Assembly (NCBI RefSeq): GCF_000753735.1
Contig: NZ_JPIN01000013.1
Span: forward strand, 62,001-126,000
Direction of reading: 5' to 3'
DNA: 64,000 nt
Origin: Pseudidiomarina atlantica
GTDB taxonomy: Bacteria; Pseudomonadota; Gammaproteobacteria; Enterobacterales; Alteromonadaceae
The notes under the pieces are model-generated. The model was not told the origin of the DNA and made no database searches. It was given only the letters and a program-made list of their open reading frames with translations. Positions 19,529 through 28,763 of this stretch are shown here, one piece after another; the stretch's first letter is position 1; every line of letters begins with the position of its first letter. Both the position numbers and the translations under genes were made by a program.

Positions 19529-20761
19529 TTATTGGGATTGTAATACGGTCAGTTGGCGTAAGATTTGCTCCGCGATTTGCGCTTTACTGGCGCGCTCCAG
19601 CGCACGTTGCTGCAGCGTGCCGTTGGTGTCTTGCCAGAACAAGGTCATCGCATTGCTATCGCTATTAAAACCGATGCTGCTATCGCTAACGTCATTGGCC
19701 GCAATCATACTGAGTTTCTTACGCTTTAATTTATCGGCAGCATAGTGCGCGACAGCTTGGGTTTCGGCGGCAAAACCAACACACAAGGGTGGATTCTGGC
19801 GTGCTGCAACCGTGGCAAGAATGTCAGGATTACGCACCAGTTCGAGCTGCATATTTTCATGCTGTTTTTTCAGTTTTTGCGGGGCTACTTCGGCAAGGCG
19901 ATAGTCAGCGACTGCCGCACAGCCAATAAACACGTCGGCACTGGCAATGACACTTTCGACTGCGGCCAGCATTTCAGCCGCGGTTTCAACTTGGAGGGTG
20001 CGTACGCCCGCCGGTGGCGTGAGTTGCGTTGGACCGGACACCAGAGTCACCTCGGCACCTAAACGTTTGGCTTGGGCGGCAAGGGCATAACCCATCTTGC
20101 CGGAGCTGTGATTGCTCAGATAGCGCACCGGATCGATAGGTTCGCGCGTGGGGCCTGCAGTGATGACCAGGTGTTGTCCGCGTAAAGGAGCATCACTTGG
20201 TGCCAACAATTCGACCACAGCATCACGCAACGCCAGTGGTTCCGGCATACGGCCAGCACCGACATCGCCACAGGCTTGCGCGCCACTGTCCGGTTCAATT
20301 AGGTGAAAGCCGCGCTGTTCAAGTAATTGCAAATTGGCTTGCACCGCGGGTGCCGACCACATTTGTTGATTCATTGCCGGCGCCAACATGATCGGCGCCG
20401 TGGTTGCTAGGCAGAGAGTGCTCAGAAGATCATCAGCAAAGCCATGAGCAAGCCGAGCGAGAGTGTTGGCACTGGCAGGCGCAACGATAATCACGTCAGC
20501 CCATTTTGCTAACTCTATATGACCCATAGCTGCTTCAGCAGCAGGGTCGAGCAGATCGTGATGAGTTGGATGGCCAGAAACGGCTTGCATCGTCAGCGGC
20601 GTAATAAATGCTTGTGCGCCTTTGGTCATAACCACGCGCACGATAGCACCGAGATCGCGCAAGCGGCGCACCAGTTCGGGGCTTTTATAAGCGGCAATAC
20701 CACCGCTTACGGCGACCAGAACATGACGGCCAGCGAGCGTTTTGGATAGGGTTTCAGTCAT
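19529..20761 (-). CDS. coaBC: Bifunctional phosphopantothenoylcysteine decarboxylase/synthetase
   Basis: A 410-residue fusion making 4'-phosphopantetheine for coenzyme A. The N-terminal CoaC flavoprotein (about 10-190) shows [15 protein letters not shown], active-site [19 protein letters not shown] and the cysteine loop [10 protein letters not shown]. The C-terminal CoaB domain (about 195-405) shows [17 protein letters not shown] and AAVADYR with KLKK. AGGA precedes the ATG. With coaD at 49.7 kb two steps of CoA synthesis are encoded in this window. Confidence 0.96.
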   Translation of the reverse strand: MTETLSKTLAGRHVLVAVSGGIAAYKSPELVRRLRDLGAIVRVVMTKGAQAFITPLTMQAVSGHPTHHDLLDPAAEAAMGHIELAKWADVIIVAPASANTLARLAHGFADDLLSTLCLATTAPIMLAPAMNQQMWSAPAVQANLQLLEQRGFHLIEPDSGAQACGDVGAGRMPEPLALRDAVVELLAPSDAPLRGQHLVITAGPTREPIDPVRYLSNHSSGKMGYALAAQAKRLGAEVTLVSGPTQLTPPAGVRTLQVETAAEMLAAVESVIASADVFIGCAAVADYRLAEVAPQKLKKQHENMQLELVRNPDILATVAARQNPPLCVGFAAETQAVAHYAADKLKRKKLSMIAANDVSDSSIGFNSDSNAMTLFWQDTNGTLQQRALERASKAQIAEQILRQLTVLQSQ

Positions 20762-20944
20762 AGTAAGTCCTCACCAATCATGTGCTTAACAGTAGCACGA
20801 AAACACTTCTTTACGCACTCTTAAACTTGTAAGCGCAGTGCAACTGCTTAGATTTTCAGCAGCAACACTGAACCTAACCACCCCCCAATTGTGTGCAGCG
20901 CTGATGTTAGACTGCGTTAAGCAAATGGACCAAGGAGCACAGGG

Positions 20945-21622
20945 ATGGTAAGTGTGAAGGAATGGCCGTTACAAGAACGGCCTCGCGAAAAAATGGCGGA
21001 GTTAGGCGTTGCAGCGCTAAGTGATGCTGAACTATTAGCAATTATGTTAGGAACTGGCGTTCGTGGTAAGGATGTCGTGACTTACGCCCGTGAATTGCTT
21101 AATGCCTTTGACGGTATTGGCGGTATGCTCGGCGCTCCCGCCGCGTTGCTACTCGAACAACCAGGATTAGGCCCAGCGCGAGTGATGCAGTTGCAAGTCA
21201 TTATGGAAATGTCACGCCGCTATCTGGCATGGCAGCTCAAGCGTTCCGAGGGCTTTACCCAGCCGTCGATGGTTGGGGATTATTTAACCGCCCAACTGCG
21301 CCATCAGCAGCGCGAAGTATTTGTTGTCTTATTACTGGATAGTCAGCATCGCCTACTCAAATATGTTGAACTGTTTCAAGGCACGATCAATGCGGCACCC
21401 GTGTATCCGCGTGAGATTATTAAATTGGTAATGCAACATAACGCTGCAGCGGTCATTTTGGCGCATAATCATCCGTCCGGGGTTGCGGAACCAAGCCAAG
21501 CGGATCAACGCGTCACCGAGCGTTTGAAAAAAGCTTTGAATATGATCGACGTCGCTTTACTGGATCACTTTGTCATTGGTAGCGGAGCGCCAGTTTCATT
21601 TGCCGAACGCGGGCTGTTGTAG
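20945..21622 (+). CDS. radC: RadC family JAB/MPN-domain protein
   Basis: A 225-residue protein named for DNA repair although its biochemical role is unsettled. An N-terminal helix-hairpin-helix region (ALSDAELLAIMLGTG, LLEQPGLGPARVMQL) precedes a JAMM metalloprotease-fold domain with ligands H174, H176 and D187 in ILAHNHPSG...SQAD. Divergent from coaBC and upstream of rpmB-rpmG as in E. coli. An AAGGAG sequence lies shortly before the ATG. Confidence 0.93.
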   Translation: MVSVKEWPLQERPREKMAELGVAALSDAELLAIMLGTGVRGKDVVTYARELLNAFDGIGGMLGAPAALLLEQPGLGPARVMQLQVIMEMSRRYLAWQLKRSEGFTQPSMVGDYLTAQLRHQQREVFVVLLLDSQHRLLKYVELFQGTINAAPVYPREIIKLVMQHNAAAVILAHNHPSGVAEPSQADQRVTERLKKALNMIDVALLDHFVIGSGAPVSFAERGLL

Positions 21623-21677
21623 TAGAGTAGCGCCACCATCTGAACGATCAAAAAGATCAAAAAATAACGCTGATCTC

Positions 21678-21706
21678 TTGATTACCGAGCCGGTTTACTG
21701 TATAAA
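21678..21706 (+). promoter_or_regulatory. Sigma70 promoter for rpmB-rpmG
   Basis: TTGATT (21678-21683), a 17-base spacer and TATAAA (21701-21706) give a near-consensus promoter between radC and rpmB. It leaves a leader of roughly 70 bases, GC-rich in its first half, before the rpmB ATG; whether the leader binds a ribosomal protein cannot be told. Confidence 0.65.
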
Positions 21707-21782
21707 ATGCGCCCTCGGATTCAAGGCAAGGCCGCGATGGGCGACAGGCGAGCTTGTAAGCAATTTTTGGAGTAAATAAACG

Positions 21783-22019
21783 ATGTCACGAGTATGTCAA
21801 GTTACAGGAAAGCGTCCGGTTACCGGTAATAACCGTTCACACGCGCGCAATGCGACCAAGCGTCGTTTCCTGCCGAACCTACAATCTCACCGCTTCTGGG
21901 TAGAATCAGAAAAGCGTTGGGTGAAGCTGCGTATCTCTACTAAAGGTATGCGTATTATTGATAAAAACGGTATCGACACTGTGCTTGCAGATTTGCGCGC
22001 ACGTGGCGTTAAAGTGTAA
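21783..22019 (+). CDS. rpmB: 50S ribosomal protein L28
   Basis: A 78-residue ribosomal protein starting [17 protein letters not shown] with the typical [13 protein letters not shown] segment and a basic composition. Full family length. Followed 11 bases later by rpmG; the two share the promoter at 21678-21706 and the terminator at 22211-22238. Confidence 0.97.
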   Translation: MSRVCQVTGKRPVTGNNRSHARNATKRRFLPNLQSHRFWVESEKRWVKLRISTKGMRIIDKNGIDTVLADLRARGVKV

Positions 22020-22030
22020 GGAGCAGTACC

Positions 22031-22186
22031 ATGCGCGATAAAATTCGTTTAGTTTCTTCTGCCGGTACTGGTTACTTCTACACTACCGACAAGAACAAGC
22101 GCAACATGCCAGAAAAATTTGAGATCAAGAAATTTGATCCAGTAGTTCGTAAGCATGTGATGTTCAAAGAAGCGAAAATCAAATAA
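22031..22186 (+). CDS. rpmG: 50S ribosomal protein L33
   Basis: A 51-residue ribosomal protein, [19 protein letters not shown] at the N-terminus and [19 protein letters not shown] at the C-terminus, the standard length. It is of the zinc-free type: the CxxC pairs of some L33 proteins are absent. GGAG precedes the ATG at 22019-22022. Second gene of the rpmB-rpmG unit. Confidence 0.96.
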   Translation: MRDKIRLVSSAGTGYFYTTDKNKRNMPEKFEIKKFDPVVRKHVMFKEAKIK

Positions 22187-22210
22187 TCGATTTCGTTTGC
22201 TTAAAGCATC

Positions 22211-22238
22211 AAAAAACCCAGCTCCGGCTGGGTTTTTT
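22211..22238 (+). terminator. Rho-independent terminator after rpmG
   Basis: Twelve-base perfect arms (22211-22222 and 22227-22238) around a TCCG loop; the GC part is CCCAGC/GCTGGG and the stem runs into six Ts. The A-run on the left arm means it could also stop transcription of the convergent oxygenase gene. Confidence 0.9.
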
Positions 22239-22259
22239 ATTGGCTGTCATAAGATCATT

Positions 22260-22916
22260 TTAGCGGGTGGGGTCGACAATACCGCCAATACTCGCGTTTA
22301 AACGATACCAGCCGGTGATACTGTAACGATCGCGTTGCCCGGCAAGCACTTCATGCACAAATACGTCACTTAGAAAAACCACAAGCTTACCCGCTTCAGG
22401 TAAGACTGTTTCAAGCACTTCACCACGGTCACCGTAAATCACGAGTTGACCACCGTCGGCCTCGGTCCATTCCGGATTTAGATAAAACACCGTCGTCAGA
22501 ATACGATTACTGCGCCCTTTAAAGGCATCTAAGTGTTTTCGGTAGAACGCCCCTGGTGGGTAATGGGCTAGGTGACATTCGTAATCGAATAACCCCATAA
22601 ACAAGTAACGATTAATCTCCACTCGCAGCTGATCCATCATCCGCAGATAGGCGTTCTCATACGGCACTTCGCGCTGCAACCAACGGATTTTATCTTGTCG
22701 CACAGCGGAATTGGTAGTGTATTGATCGGCGCGACCAATTCCGGCCTGTTGCCAATCTTGCGGGGCGAGCTGGGTGGCATATTGATAGAGTTCATGACAT
22801 TGTTCGGGCGCCAAGAACTTAGGTACAATCACGTAGCCTTGCTCCGCCAATCGATCGAGATCGATAGCATCAGTAGCAAAGTCTTGAGCGGTAAGCGTTA
22901 GTGCAGCGTCAAGCAT
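22260..22916 (-). CDS. 2-oxoglutarate/Fe(II) oxygenase, EGL-9/PHD prolyl-hydroxylase-like
   Basis: A 218-residue double-stranded beta-helix oxygenase. The iron triad is H128 and D130 (RKHLDAF) with H188 (VFVHEV), and R197 (RDRYSITGWYR) should hold 2-oxoglutarate. The segment TTVFYLNPEWTEADGGQL strongly resembles the corresponding strand of animal HIF prolyl hydroxylases and of the Pseudomonas PPHD enzyme, which is reported to hydroxylate a proline of elongation factor Tu. A protein prolyl-hydroxylase role is therefore likely but unproven. It sits opposite to and between rpmG and mutM, a position empty in E. coli. Confidence 0.82.
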   Translation of the reverse strand: MLDAALTLTAQDFATDAIDLDRLAEQGYVIVPKFLAPEQCHELYQYATQLAPQDWQQAGIGRADQYTTNSAVRQDKIRWLQREVPYENAYLRMMDQLRVEINRYLFMGLFDYECHLAHYPPGAFYRKHLDAFKGRSNRILTTVFYLNPEWTEADGGQLVIYGDRGEVLETVLPEAGKLVVFLSDVFVHEVLAGQRDRYSITGWYRLNASIGGIVDPTR

Positions 22917-22991
22917 GATTATCTAGTTTAAGGTTGAGAACGAAACCGCGCGAATATAGAGTGAATTCATCGTAAACACAAGAGAAACGAG

Positions 22992-23807
22992 ATGCCAGAA
23001 TTACCTGAAGTTGAAGTCAGTCGGCTAGGCATAGCGCCGCATTTGGAAGGGCAACAAATTGCCCAGATCGTGGTGCGGGATCGCCGCCTGCGGTGGCCCA
23101 TTCCGAGCGAGGTGGAGCTACTTGAAGGTGCCTTGATTGAGCGGGTGGAACGTCGTGCAAAGTACCTGATTCTGCATACCGACAAAGGTTTTTTGATTTT
23201 GCATTTAGGCATGTCCGGCAAGTTACGAGTGGTGCCGCACAACAGCTTGGTGGTGAAGCATGATCATTTCGATTTGATCTTAACCAATGGCCAGTGTTTG
23301 CGTTTCAACGATCCGCGTCGATTTGGCTGTGTACTTTATAGTGCGGAGCATCCGAGCACTGCCCACCCCTTGCTGGTTGAGTTAGGTCCAGAGCCGCTCA
23401 CCGAGGCTTTTACCGCAAGCTATTTACACGCCAAAGCGCAAGGCAAGTCACAAGCCGTGAAGACCTTTATTATGGATAACCATGTGGTAGTGGGCGTTGG
23501 CAATATTTACGCCAATGAGGCGTTATTTAAAGCCGGCATTCACCCTAAGCGTGCCGCGAGTCGAGTCAGCCTAGCGCGTTATCAACGGTTGGTGCCGATT
23601 ATCAAAGAAACACTGACGGCGGCGATTGCGCAGGGTGGCACCACACTGCAAGACTTCACTCAGGCCGATGGGCAACCTGGATACTTCAAACAGCACCTCA
23701 ATGTCTATGGGCGTGGTGGCAAACAATGCATGGTCTGCAAAACGGAACTCAGCGAAATTCGCCTGGGCCAACGTAGCACCGTTTATTGTAAGCAGTGCCA
23801 ACGCTAG
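22992..23807 (+). CDS. mutM: Formamidopyrimidine-DNA glycosylase
   Basis: A 271-residue base-excision enzyme removing 8-oxoguanine and formamidopyrimidines. Catalytic P2 and E3 ([10 protein letters not shown]), the conserved lysine in RRAKYLIL, the NDPRRFG loop, the [13 protein letters not shown] helix-two-turn-helix region and the C-terminal zinc finger (CMVCKTEL...YCKQCQR) are complete. Its stop overlaps the convergent bioH stop by four bases. Confidence 0.97.
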   Translation: MPELPEVEVSRLGIAPHLEGQQIAQIVVRDRRLRWPIPSEVELLEGALIERVERRAKYLILHTDKGFLILHLGMSGKLRVVPHNSLVVKHDHFDLILTNGQCLRFNDPRRFGCVLYSAEHPSTAHPLLVELGPEPLTEAFTASYLHAKAQGKSQAVKTFIMDNHVVVGVGNIYANEALFKAGIHPKRAASRVSLARYQRLVPIIKETLTAAIAQGGTTLQDFTQADGQPGYFKQHLNVYGRGGKQCMVCKTELSEIRLGQRSTVYCKQCQR

Positions 23808-24586
23808 TCAAGCGTGCCATAAAAACTCCGCCAGGCGCTTATAAAGCCGTCTGGGTCGCTGATAAAGGGGGCATGGCTACAGCTTGGGGCAATGTAGCTG
23901 CGACTGTGCGGCGCTAAGGCATCGACTTGCGTCACGACCTGCGCGGGTACGAGCGCATCGAGGCGCCCATAGATACGGAAAAATGGCATCTGCAAGCGTG
24001 ATAACTGTGCGCGCAAATCGACTTGTGCGAGCATATCTAAACCGGCGTCGAGCACCTCTACCGGCGCCATCGGTTTGCTAAATAACCATTCCTTGATCGC
24101 TTTTACATCGGCTTTGGCGTGCGGACTACCGAGTGACTGTAGCGCTAAGAAACGCTCCACCGTACGGCGAAAATCCTTACTCAACTGTTTACCGAATTGA
24201 CTCAGTACTGACGGTTCGATACCGGGCCAAGCGGGTTCCTGCGCAGGGAAGTAGGGCGACGAAGCTACGGTCGTGAGACTCTGCACGCGTGCGGGTGCCT
24301 GCAACGCAATTTGGGTAGCCACCAAACCGCCCAGCGACCAGCCGATCAAATGGCAACGTTCAGGCAGTGCGGCGAGCGTTTGATTGCACAACTCACTGAA
24401 TTCTAGCCGGACGCCATCCGGCCATGGCGAATCACCATAACCGGGTAGATCCATGCGGGTTAGGCGGCCCAATTGGCTTAGCGCTTCCGTCACCGGCGTC
24501 CAAATCAGACCGTTGAGTCCCCAGCCGTGGAGTACAACGATATCCGCTCCGCTCCCACTGACGTCGGTCCAAACTTTGCCTACCAT
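23804..24586 (-). CDS. bioH: Pimeloyl-ACP methyl ester esterase BioH
   Basis: A 260-residue alpha/beta hydrolase that frees pimeloyl-ACP for biotin synthesis. Oxyanion motif LHGWGLN, nucleophile S84 in GWSLGG, aspartate in YGRLDALVP and histidine in SCSHAPFIS form the triad. The bioH | gntX(comF) divergent pair is conserved in E. coli, which supports BioH over a generic hydrolase. The ATG at 24586 and the gntX start at 24620 face each other with 33 bases between. Confidence 0.88.
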   Translation of the reverse strand: MVGKVWTDVSGSGADIVVLHGWGLNGLIWTPVTEALSQLGRLTRMDLPGYGDSPWPDGVRLEFSELCNQTLAALPERCHLIGWSLGGLVATQIALQAPARVQSLTTVASSPYFPAQEPAWPGIEPSVLSQFGKQLSKDFRRTVERFLALQSLGSPHAKADVKAIKEWLFSKPMAPVEVLDAGLDMLAQVDLRAQLSRLQMPFFRIYGRLDALVPAQVVTQVDALAPHSRSYIAPSCSHAPFISDPDGFISAWRSFYGTLD

Positions 24587-24619
24587 AAAAGGTCCTCACC
24601 ACTGCTTAAGGAAAAGCTC

Positions 24620-25321
24620 ATGGTAACCCTGCCTCAACTGCTTGCCAAGCTGCCACTTGCCTGTTGTTGGCTCTGTGCCGAGCCGCTATTGGCGCACGAG
24701 CGCTTAGGATTTTGTCGCACTTGCTATAGTGATTTACCACGGTTGCCGCCAAGCTGCGTGCATTGGCGTGCGCCGGCGCAGGCGCAAGCCTTAGGGCGAC
24801 ATTGGTTTGCGGCCTTAGCGTGGCAGGCGGACAGTCGCCAACTGGTGCAGGATTTTAAATTTCGTCGGCGACCTGATTTAGTCCATTGGTTAGCGCCGAT
24901 TTTGGCGGCTCAACTGCAAGCCTGTTATCGACAGCAGGGGGCTGAGTGGCCTGATTTAGTGGTAGCGATGCCGATGAGCCGTTCACGTTGGCGGCAACGT
25001 GGCTATAACCAAGCTGCGCTATTGGCGCAGGAGGTCGCTGAATTACTGCAAGTACCCTTTGCCGCAGGAATGCTGCGCCGCTTACATGACGAGGCCAAGC
25101 AGCATCAACTAGGGCGACAAGCACGCTGGCAGAATATGGTAGAAAGTTTGCACTGCACGCGATCGGTTGAAGGGCTTAGCGTCGCGGTTGTGGATGATGT
25201 GATTACTACTGGGGCTTCGATGACAGCAGCCACTGCAGCGTTGCTCCGCCGCGGGGCTACAGTAGTTGACGCGTGGGCTCTATGCTTTAACGAGCCGCAC
25301 GCGCCAGGACAGGTTGAGTAA
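24620..25321 (+). CDS. gntX: ComF/GntX family phosphoribosyltransferase-like protein
   Basis: A 233-residue ComF-family protein. An N-terminal zinc-ribbon-like cluster (CCWLCAEPL...CRTCY) is followed by a phosphoribosyltransferase fold with PRPP loop VAVVDDVITTGASM near the C-terminus. Family members are tied to DNA uptake or, in E. coli, to growth on periplasmic DNA. The start at 24620 is fixed by AAGGA seven bases upstream; a longer frame reaches into bioH. E. coli has nfuA next; here an M14 peptidase gene on the other strand intervenes. Confidence 0.9.
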   Translation: MVTLPQLLAKLPLACCWLCAEPLLAHERLGFCRTCYSDLPRLPPSCVHWRAPAQAQALGRHWFAALAWQADSRQLVQDFKFRRRPDLVHWLAPILAAQLQACYRQQGAEWPDLVVAMPMSRSRWRQRGYNQAALLAQEVAELLQVPFAAGMLRRLHDEAKQHQLGRQARWQNMVESLHCTRSVEGLSVAVVDDVITTGASMTAATAALLRRGATVVDAWALCFNEPHAPGQVE

Positions 25322-25324
25322 TGC

Positions 25325-27943
25325 TTAGTGCGCTGCTTCTTCAGCTTCTGCCGCTGCTGCTGCGGCATCCTCGTCGCCGTTGGCGAAGGCGTTGATGGCA
25401 GGCGCCATGAAGATGGCGTTACTTAGCAACTTAGCGCTGCCCCAGAAGAAGGCACGGAAGTTCACGTCATCAGCTAAACCGATAACACGACCGCCACCGT
25501 AACGATGTGCCACAAGCGCTGCTTTGCCAGCCATCACTTCACGGTTTTCCTTAGCAGCATAACCGCTTAACAGGGGTTCTTGTTGATAGCGGGCAACGGT
25601 CACAAACGGTGACTCCGGCACTTCCATCGCATTCAAGCTGTCTTTAAAGACCGGCAGGGTATTGCGCGGGAAGCCAAACGTCATTGGGTGACTGGTATCT
25701 AGGTCGACACCGAAAATAGCACCAGCGACCCGACGTTTGCCGTAATAACTATCGCGATCGGCGTAGGTAAGTGCGCTGCTATCAAACTTTTCGGCAAAGG
25801 CGTCATCGCTAACAAAGGTTGCGGCGAGAATTTTTTGTTCCGCGAGCCACTTCGCGCCACCTTGCTGGCCGATCACAGTACCACCGTCACGGACCCAATC
25901 TTTCAGGCGTGAAACACTGCTGTCATTGAGTGTGTAATAGCTGCCGTCGACTAACAGAATGTGGGTATAGCGGCTCAAATCGACGCGACTGAAGCGATCG
26001 CTGTCAATCATGCTGACTGGAATGCCGACATGACGATCGAGGTAGTACCAAGCCTCACCATTTTCGTACATGTTGACGCCATCACCGACCAGCATCATTA
26101 CGCTTACCGGTTCCACCGGACGTAGGTTACGACTCCCTAAATCCATTCCTTCAGGGGTTAAGCCGGAGGCAATACTGTGTACCAGAAGGCCGTTGCGTTG
26201 CGTGATCTCTTGCACGAGCGCTTGCACTTCTTGCCATGGTTTTTCTTGATAAGCGCGCGTAACAACCACTGCGCCTGGCTCAAATGCATGCTGACCGTCA
26301 ACCACGTTGGCGGTAAATGCTTGATCGGCTTGACGCACGTGCACGCCCGCCTCGGTGAGCTCTTGCAATGCCCGAGGGGCAAAGTAATGGTGCCAGTCAA
26401 AGCCATAGGCAACCGCATTCGGAACAAGACTTACCGGTGTATTGGTGGTCGCTTGTGCAGTTGCATCACTGTAACGAACGCGCGCATCGGTTGGCGCGAA
26501 TTTCAAGTTAAATGCGAGCGGTAGGGTCCAACCCGAGACATCATAAAAGGTATTATCGCGGAAGCTTTGCTGAGTCGAGAACATCGCACGAATGAGGCGA
26601 TATTGCGGCTGCTCTAATGGCACATAATAGCTGCTGCCTGGCTTGAAGGTCATGCCATTTTCTTCGACTTCAGCGGTCAACGGATACACTTGGACTTCGT
26701 GCTGACGCAGAATTTCCAATAAACCCTCAACGCGTGCTGGGTCAGTTTCGTCGCCGAACAGATAGCCACGGAAGTCGGCATCGCCAGCAGCTTCAATAGC
26801 GCTGTCGAAGAAGCGCTGTTGATAATCCAAAAACGCAGATTTGTTCTCATGAGCACCATACATGGTCGTCAATGACGTGGTGAACTGGTTTTGGATGGTG
26901 AACGGGAACTCTAGCAAACCATTAATTGAATCTTGCGCATGACCACGGCTTGAAGCTTGTTCAAACAGAATGCCAATCGCACCTTGTACGTCTGGGTAGG
27001 TTGAGCCTTTACCTACGTAAAAGTCATCGAAGGCTTCCTCAGTGAAGTACAAACGACCTTGTTCATCGAGCGCTGCAGCATGACCTTCAGCAAGTTTGGC
27101 GGTCAGTGTGACGTTCTCTTCAGGAGTGTTTGGATTACGTCGCGTCGGAATTCCAGGCTGGAAGAAGAAGGTGCTATCAGTTCCCATTTCATGGAAGTCA
27201 GTAAGTACGTTTGGTTTCCACTTTTGGAAGTTGACAATACGCGCCCGCGATTCAGGGTGTTGTAACAGCAACCAGTCGCGGTTCAGGTCAAACCAGTAAT
27301 GGTTGACGCGGCCGCGTGGCGTGCCTTGTACGTGCTCGCGGTGCTGCGGATCGCTGACCAGGTTTTGGCTACGATGCTGATTTGCCCAATTGGCAAAGCG
27401 CGCTAGGCCGTCTGGGTTAAAGCTGGGATCGAGCAAAATAATCGAGTCGCGCAATACGGCTTCGATTTTCTCGCCTTGTGCCGCAGCCAGGTAATAGGCG
27501 TAAAGCAAGGCAGCGTTACTGCCACTTGGTTCATCACCATGAATGCTATAGCCCATATACAGCACTAGTGGCGCAGTTTCTGGGTCACCATCGCGGTTCG
27601 GGTCGGCAATCGCTAAGTGCGCATCACGGAGAGCGTCGATATTCTGATGATTCTCCGGCGTGGTGACCGTGATCAGCAATAAAGGACGCTGCTGGTGCGT
27701 GCGCCCAGTGTATTCAAGGCTAAAACGATCACTTTTTTCAGCGAGGATTTCCATGTAGCGGACCAGTTGATCATGGCGCACATGCCATTCACCAACCTGA
27801 TACCCCAACACTTCTTCTGGAGTTGGAATGCTGGGATCATAAGTCACGTCTTGCGGCAAATAATCTGCCAGCGAGAGTTTTGCTGCGCTGGCGCTGGTAG
27901 TGACCAGCAGCAAAGCAACGAAAAGCTGTTTTATCAAACGCAT
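25325..27943 (-). CDS. Secreted M14-family zinc carboxypeptidase
   Basis: An 872-residue exported metallopeptidase. Signal peptide of about 23 residues (MRLIKQLFVALLLVTTSASA). The M14 domain (about 50-370) has zinc ligands in the HGDE motif (YSIHGDEPSGSNA), a second histidine in LTDFHEMG, the substrate arginine region NPDGLARF/LNRDW and the catalytic glutamate in GILFEQASSRG. The C-terminal part contains a glutamine-amidotransferase-like fold (HILLVDGSYYTLND, GGTVIGQQGG) and ends in an Ala/Glu-rich tail. ATG at 27943 follows AGGA by seven bases. Probably takes part in peptide scavenging. Four bases separate it from the gntX stop. Confidence 0.88.
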   Translation of the reverse strand: MRLIKQLFVALLLVTTSASAAKLSLADYLPQDVTYDPSIPTPEEVLGYQVGEWHVRHDQLVRYMEILAEKSDRFSLEYTGRTHQQRPLLLITVTTPENHQNIDALRDAHLAIADPNRDGDPETAPLVLYMGYSIHGDEPSGSNAALLYAYYLAAAQGEKIEAVLRDSIILLDPSFNPDGLARFANWANQHRSQNLVSDPQHREHVQGTPRGRVNHYWFDLNRDWLLLQHPESRARIVNFQKWKPNVLTDFHEMGTDSTFFFQPGIPTRRNPNTPEENVTLTAKLAEGHAAALDEQGRLYFTEEAFDDFYVGKGSTYPDVQGAIGILFEQASSRGHAQDSINGLLEFPFTIQNQFTTSLTTMYGAHENKSAFLDYQQRFFDSAIEAAGDADFRGYLFGDETDPARVEGLLEILRQHEVQVYPLTAEVEENGMTFKPGSSYYVPLEQPQYRLIRAMFSTQQSFRDNTFYDVSGWTLPLAFNLKFAPTDARVRYSDATAQATTNTPVSLVPNAVAYGFDWHHYFAPRALQELTEAGVHVRQADQAFTANVVDGQHAFEPGAVVVTRAYQEKPWQEVQALVQEITQRNGLLVHSIASGLTPEGMDLGSRNLRPVEPVSVMMLVGDGVNMYENGEAWYYLDRHVGIPVSMIDSDRFSRVDLSRYTHILLVDGSYYTLNDSSVSRLKDWVRDGGTVIGQQGGAKWLAEQKILAATFVSDDAFAEKFDSSALTYADRDSYYGKRRVAGAIFGVDLDTSHPMTFGFPRNTLPVFKDSLNAMEVPESPFVTVARYQQEPLLSGYAAKENREVMAGKAALVAHRYGGGRVIGLADDVNFRAFFWGSAKLLSNAIFMAPAINAFANGDEDAAAAAAEAEEAAH

Positions 27944-28041
27944 AATCAAGTCCTAAGTGAATTATTATCGCTTTAACCTAGCAAAATGCTGGCTTTCACC
28001 CAAGCAGCTTACTATGCAATGACCGATTTTTGCGATAAGAT

Positions 28042-28066
28042 ATACCTTACTAAATTACTCAAGTAT
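28042..28066 (+). promoter_or_regulatory. IscR type 1-like binding site upstream of nfuA
   Basis: Read in blocks, ATA-CCT-TACT-AAAT-TACT-CAA-GTAT matches the type 1 IscR consensus as I remember it (ATA-SYY-GACT-RWWW-YAGT-CRR-STAT) at 23 of 25 positions. It ends 20 bases before the nfuA start, where binding would overlap the promoter. Supports repression by [2Fe-2S]-IscR. Confidence 0.65.
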
Positions 28067-28086
28067 AGGAGTGAGGTGGTTAGCCC

Positions 28087-28665
28087 ATGATTCGTATTAC
28101 AGAAAGCGCTCAAGCGCATTTTCGCAAATTACTTGCCGAACAACCGGATAACACGAATATCCGTGTGTTTGTGGTGAACCCGGGTACCCCTACTGCAGAG
28201 TGTGGCGTGTCTTATTGTCCGCCAGATTCTGTTGAACCAGATGATGAAGTATTGCCATTTTCTGGCTTTGACGCAGTGGTGGACTCTGGTAGTGCACCGT
28301 TTTTGCAAGACGCCGTGATTGATTTTGAAGAACAAGAACTTGGCTCGCAGCTGACCTTGAAAGCACCTAACGCGAAAGCGCGTAAAGTTGCTGATGACGC
28401 ACCGCTGATCGAACGTGTTGAGTACGTTATTCAAGCAGAGATCAACCCACAACTTGCCAACCATGGTGGTCGCGTTGCAGTGAATCAAATCACTGATGAC
28501 GGTTTTGCCATCTTGCAATTTGGTGGAGGTTGTAATGGTTGTAGTATGGTTGATGTGACGCTCAAAGAAGGCATTGAGAAAGAATTGTTACAGCGCTTCC
28601 CTAGCGAATTAAAAGGCGTGAAGGACGTTACCGAGCACCAGCCTGGTGAACATTCGTACTATTAA
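28087..28665 (+). CDS. nfuA: Fe-S cluster carrier protein NfuA
   Basis: A 192-residue iron-sulfur carrier that protects and delivers [4Fe-4S] clusters. The N-terminal A-type-like domain (about 1-95) has lost the usual cysteine triad, while the C-terminal Nfu domain carries the cluster-binding C149 and C152 in [15 protein letters not shown] precedes the ATG. The IscR-like site just upstream suggests it is derepressed when iron or clusters are short. Synteny with bioH-gntX is conserved apart from the inserted peptidase. Confidence 0.96.
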   Translation: MIRITESAQAHFRKLLAEQPDNTNIRVFVVNPGTPTAECGVSYCPPDSVEPDDEVLPFSGFDAVVDSGSAPFLQDAVIDFEEQELGSQLTLKAPNAKARKVADDAPLIERVEYVIQAEINPQLANHGGRVAVNQITDDGFAILQFGGGCNGCSMVDVTLKEGIEKELLQRFPSELKGVKDVTEHQPGEHSYY

Positions 28666-28763
28666 GCGAGTGTAAAGATCGGAAGTTGTATAAGTAAAAA
28701 GTGATCCCAAACATTTTGTCCCTGCGTAGTGGAATTTGCCTATTACACGACGAGGAACAAATC

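Noticed and set aside
21707-21782. rpmB leader as a structured ribosomal-protein-binding RNA or riboswitch
   Set aside because: GC-rich and about 70 bases long, but I found no clear stem pattern or known motif.
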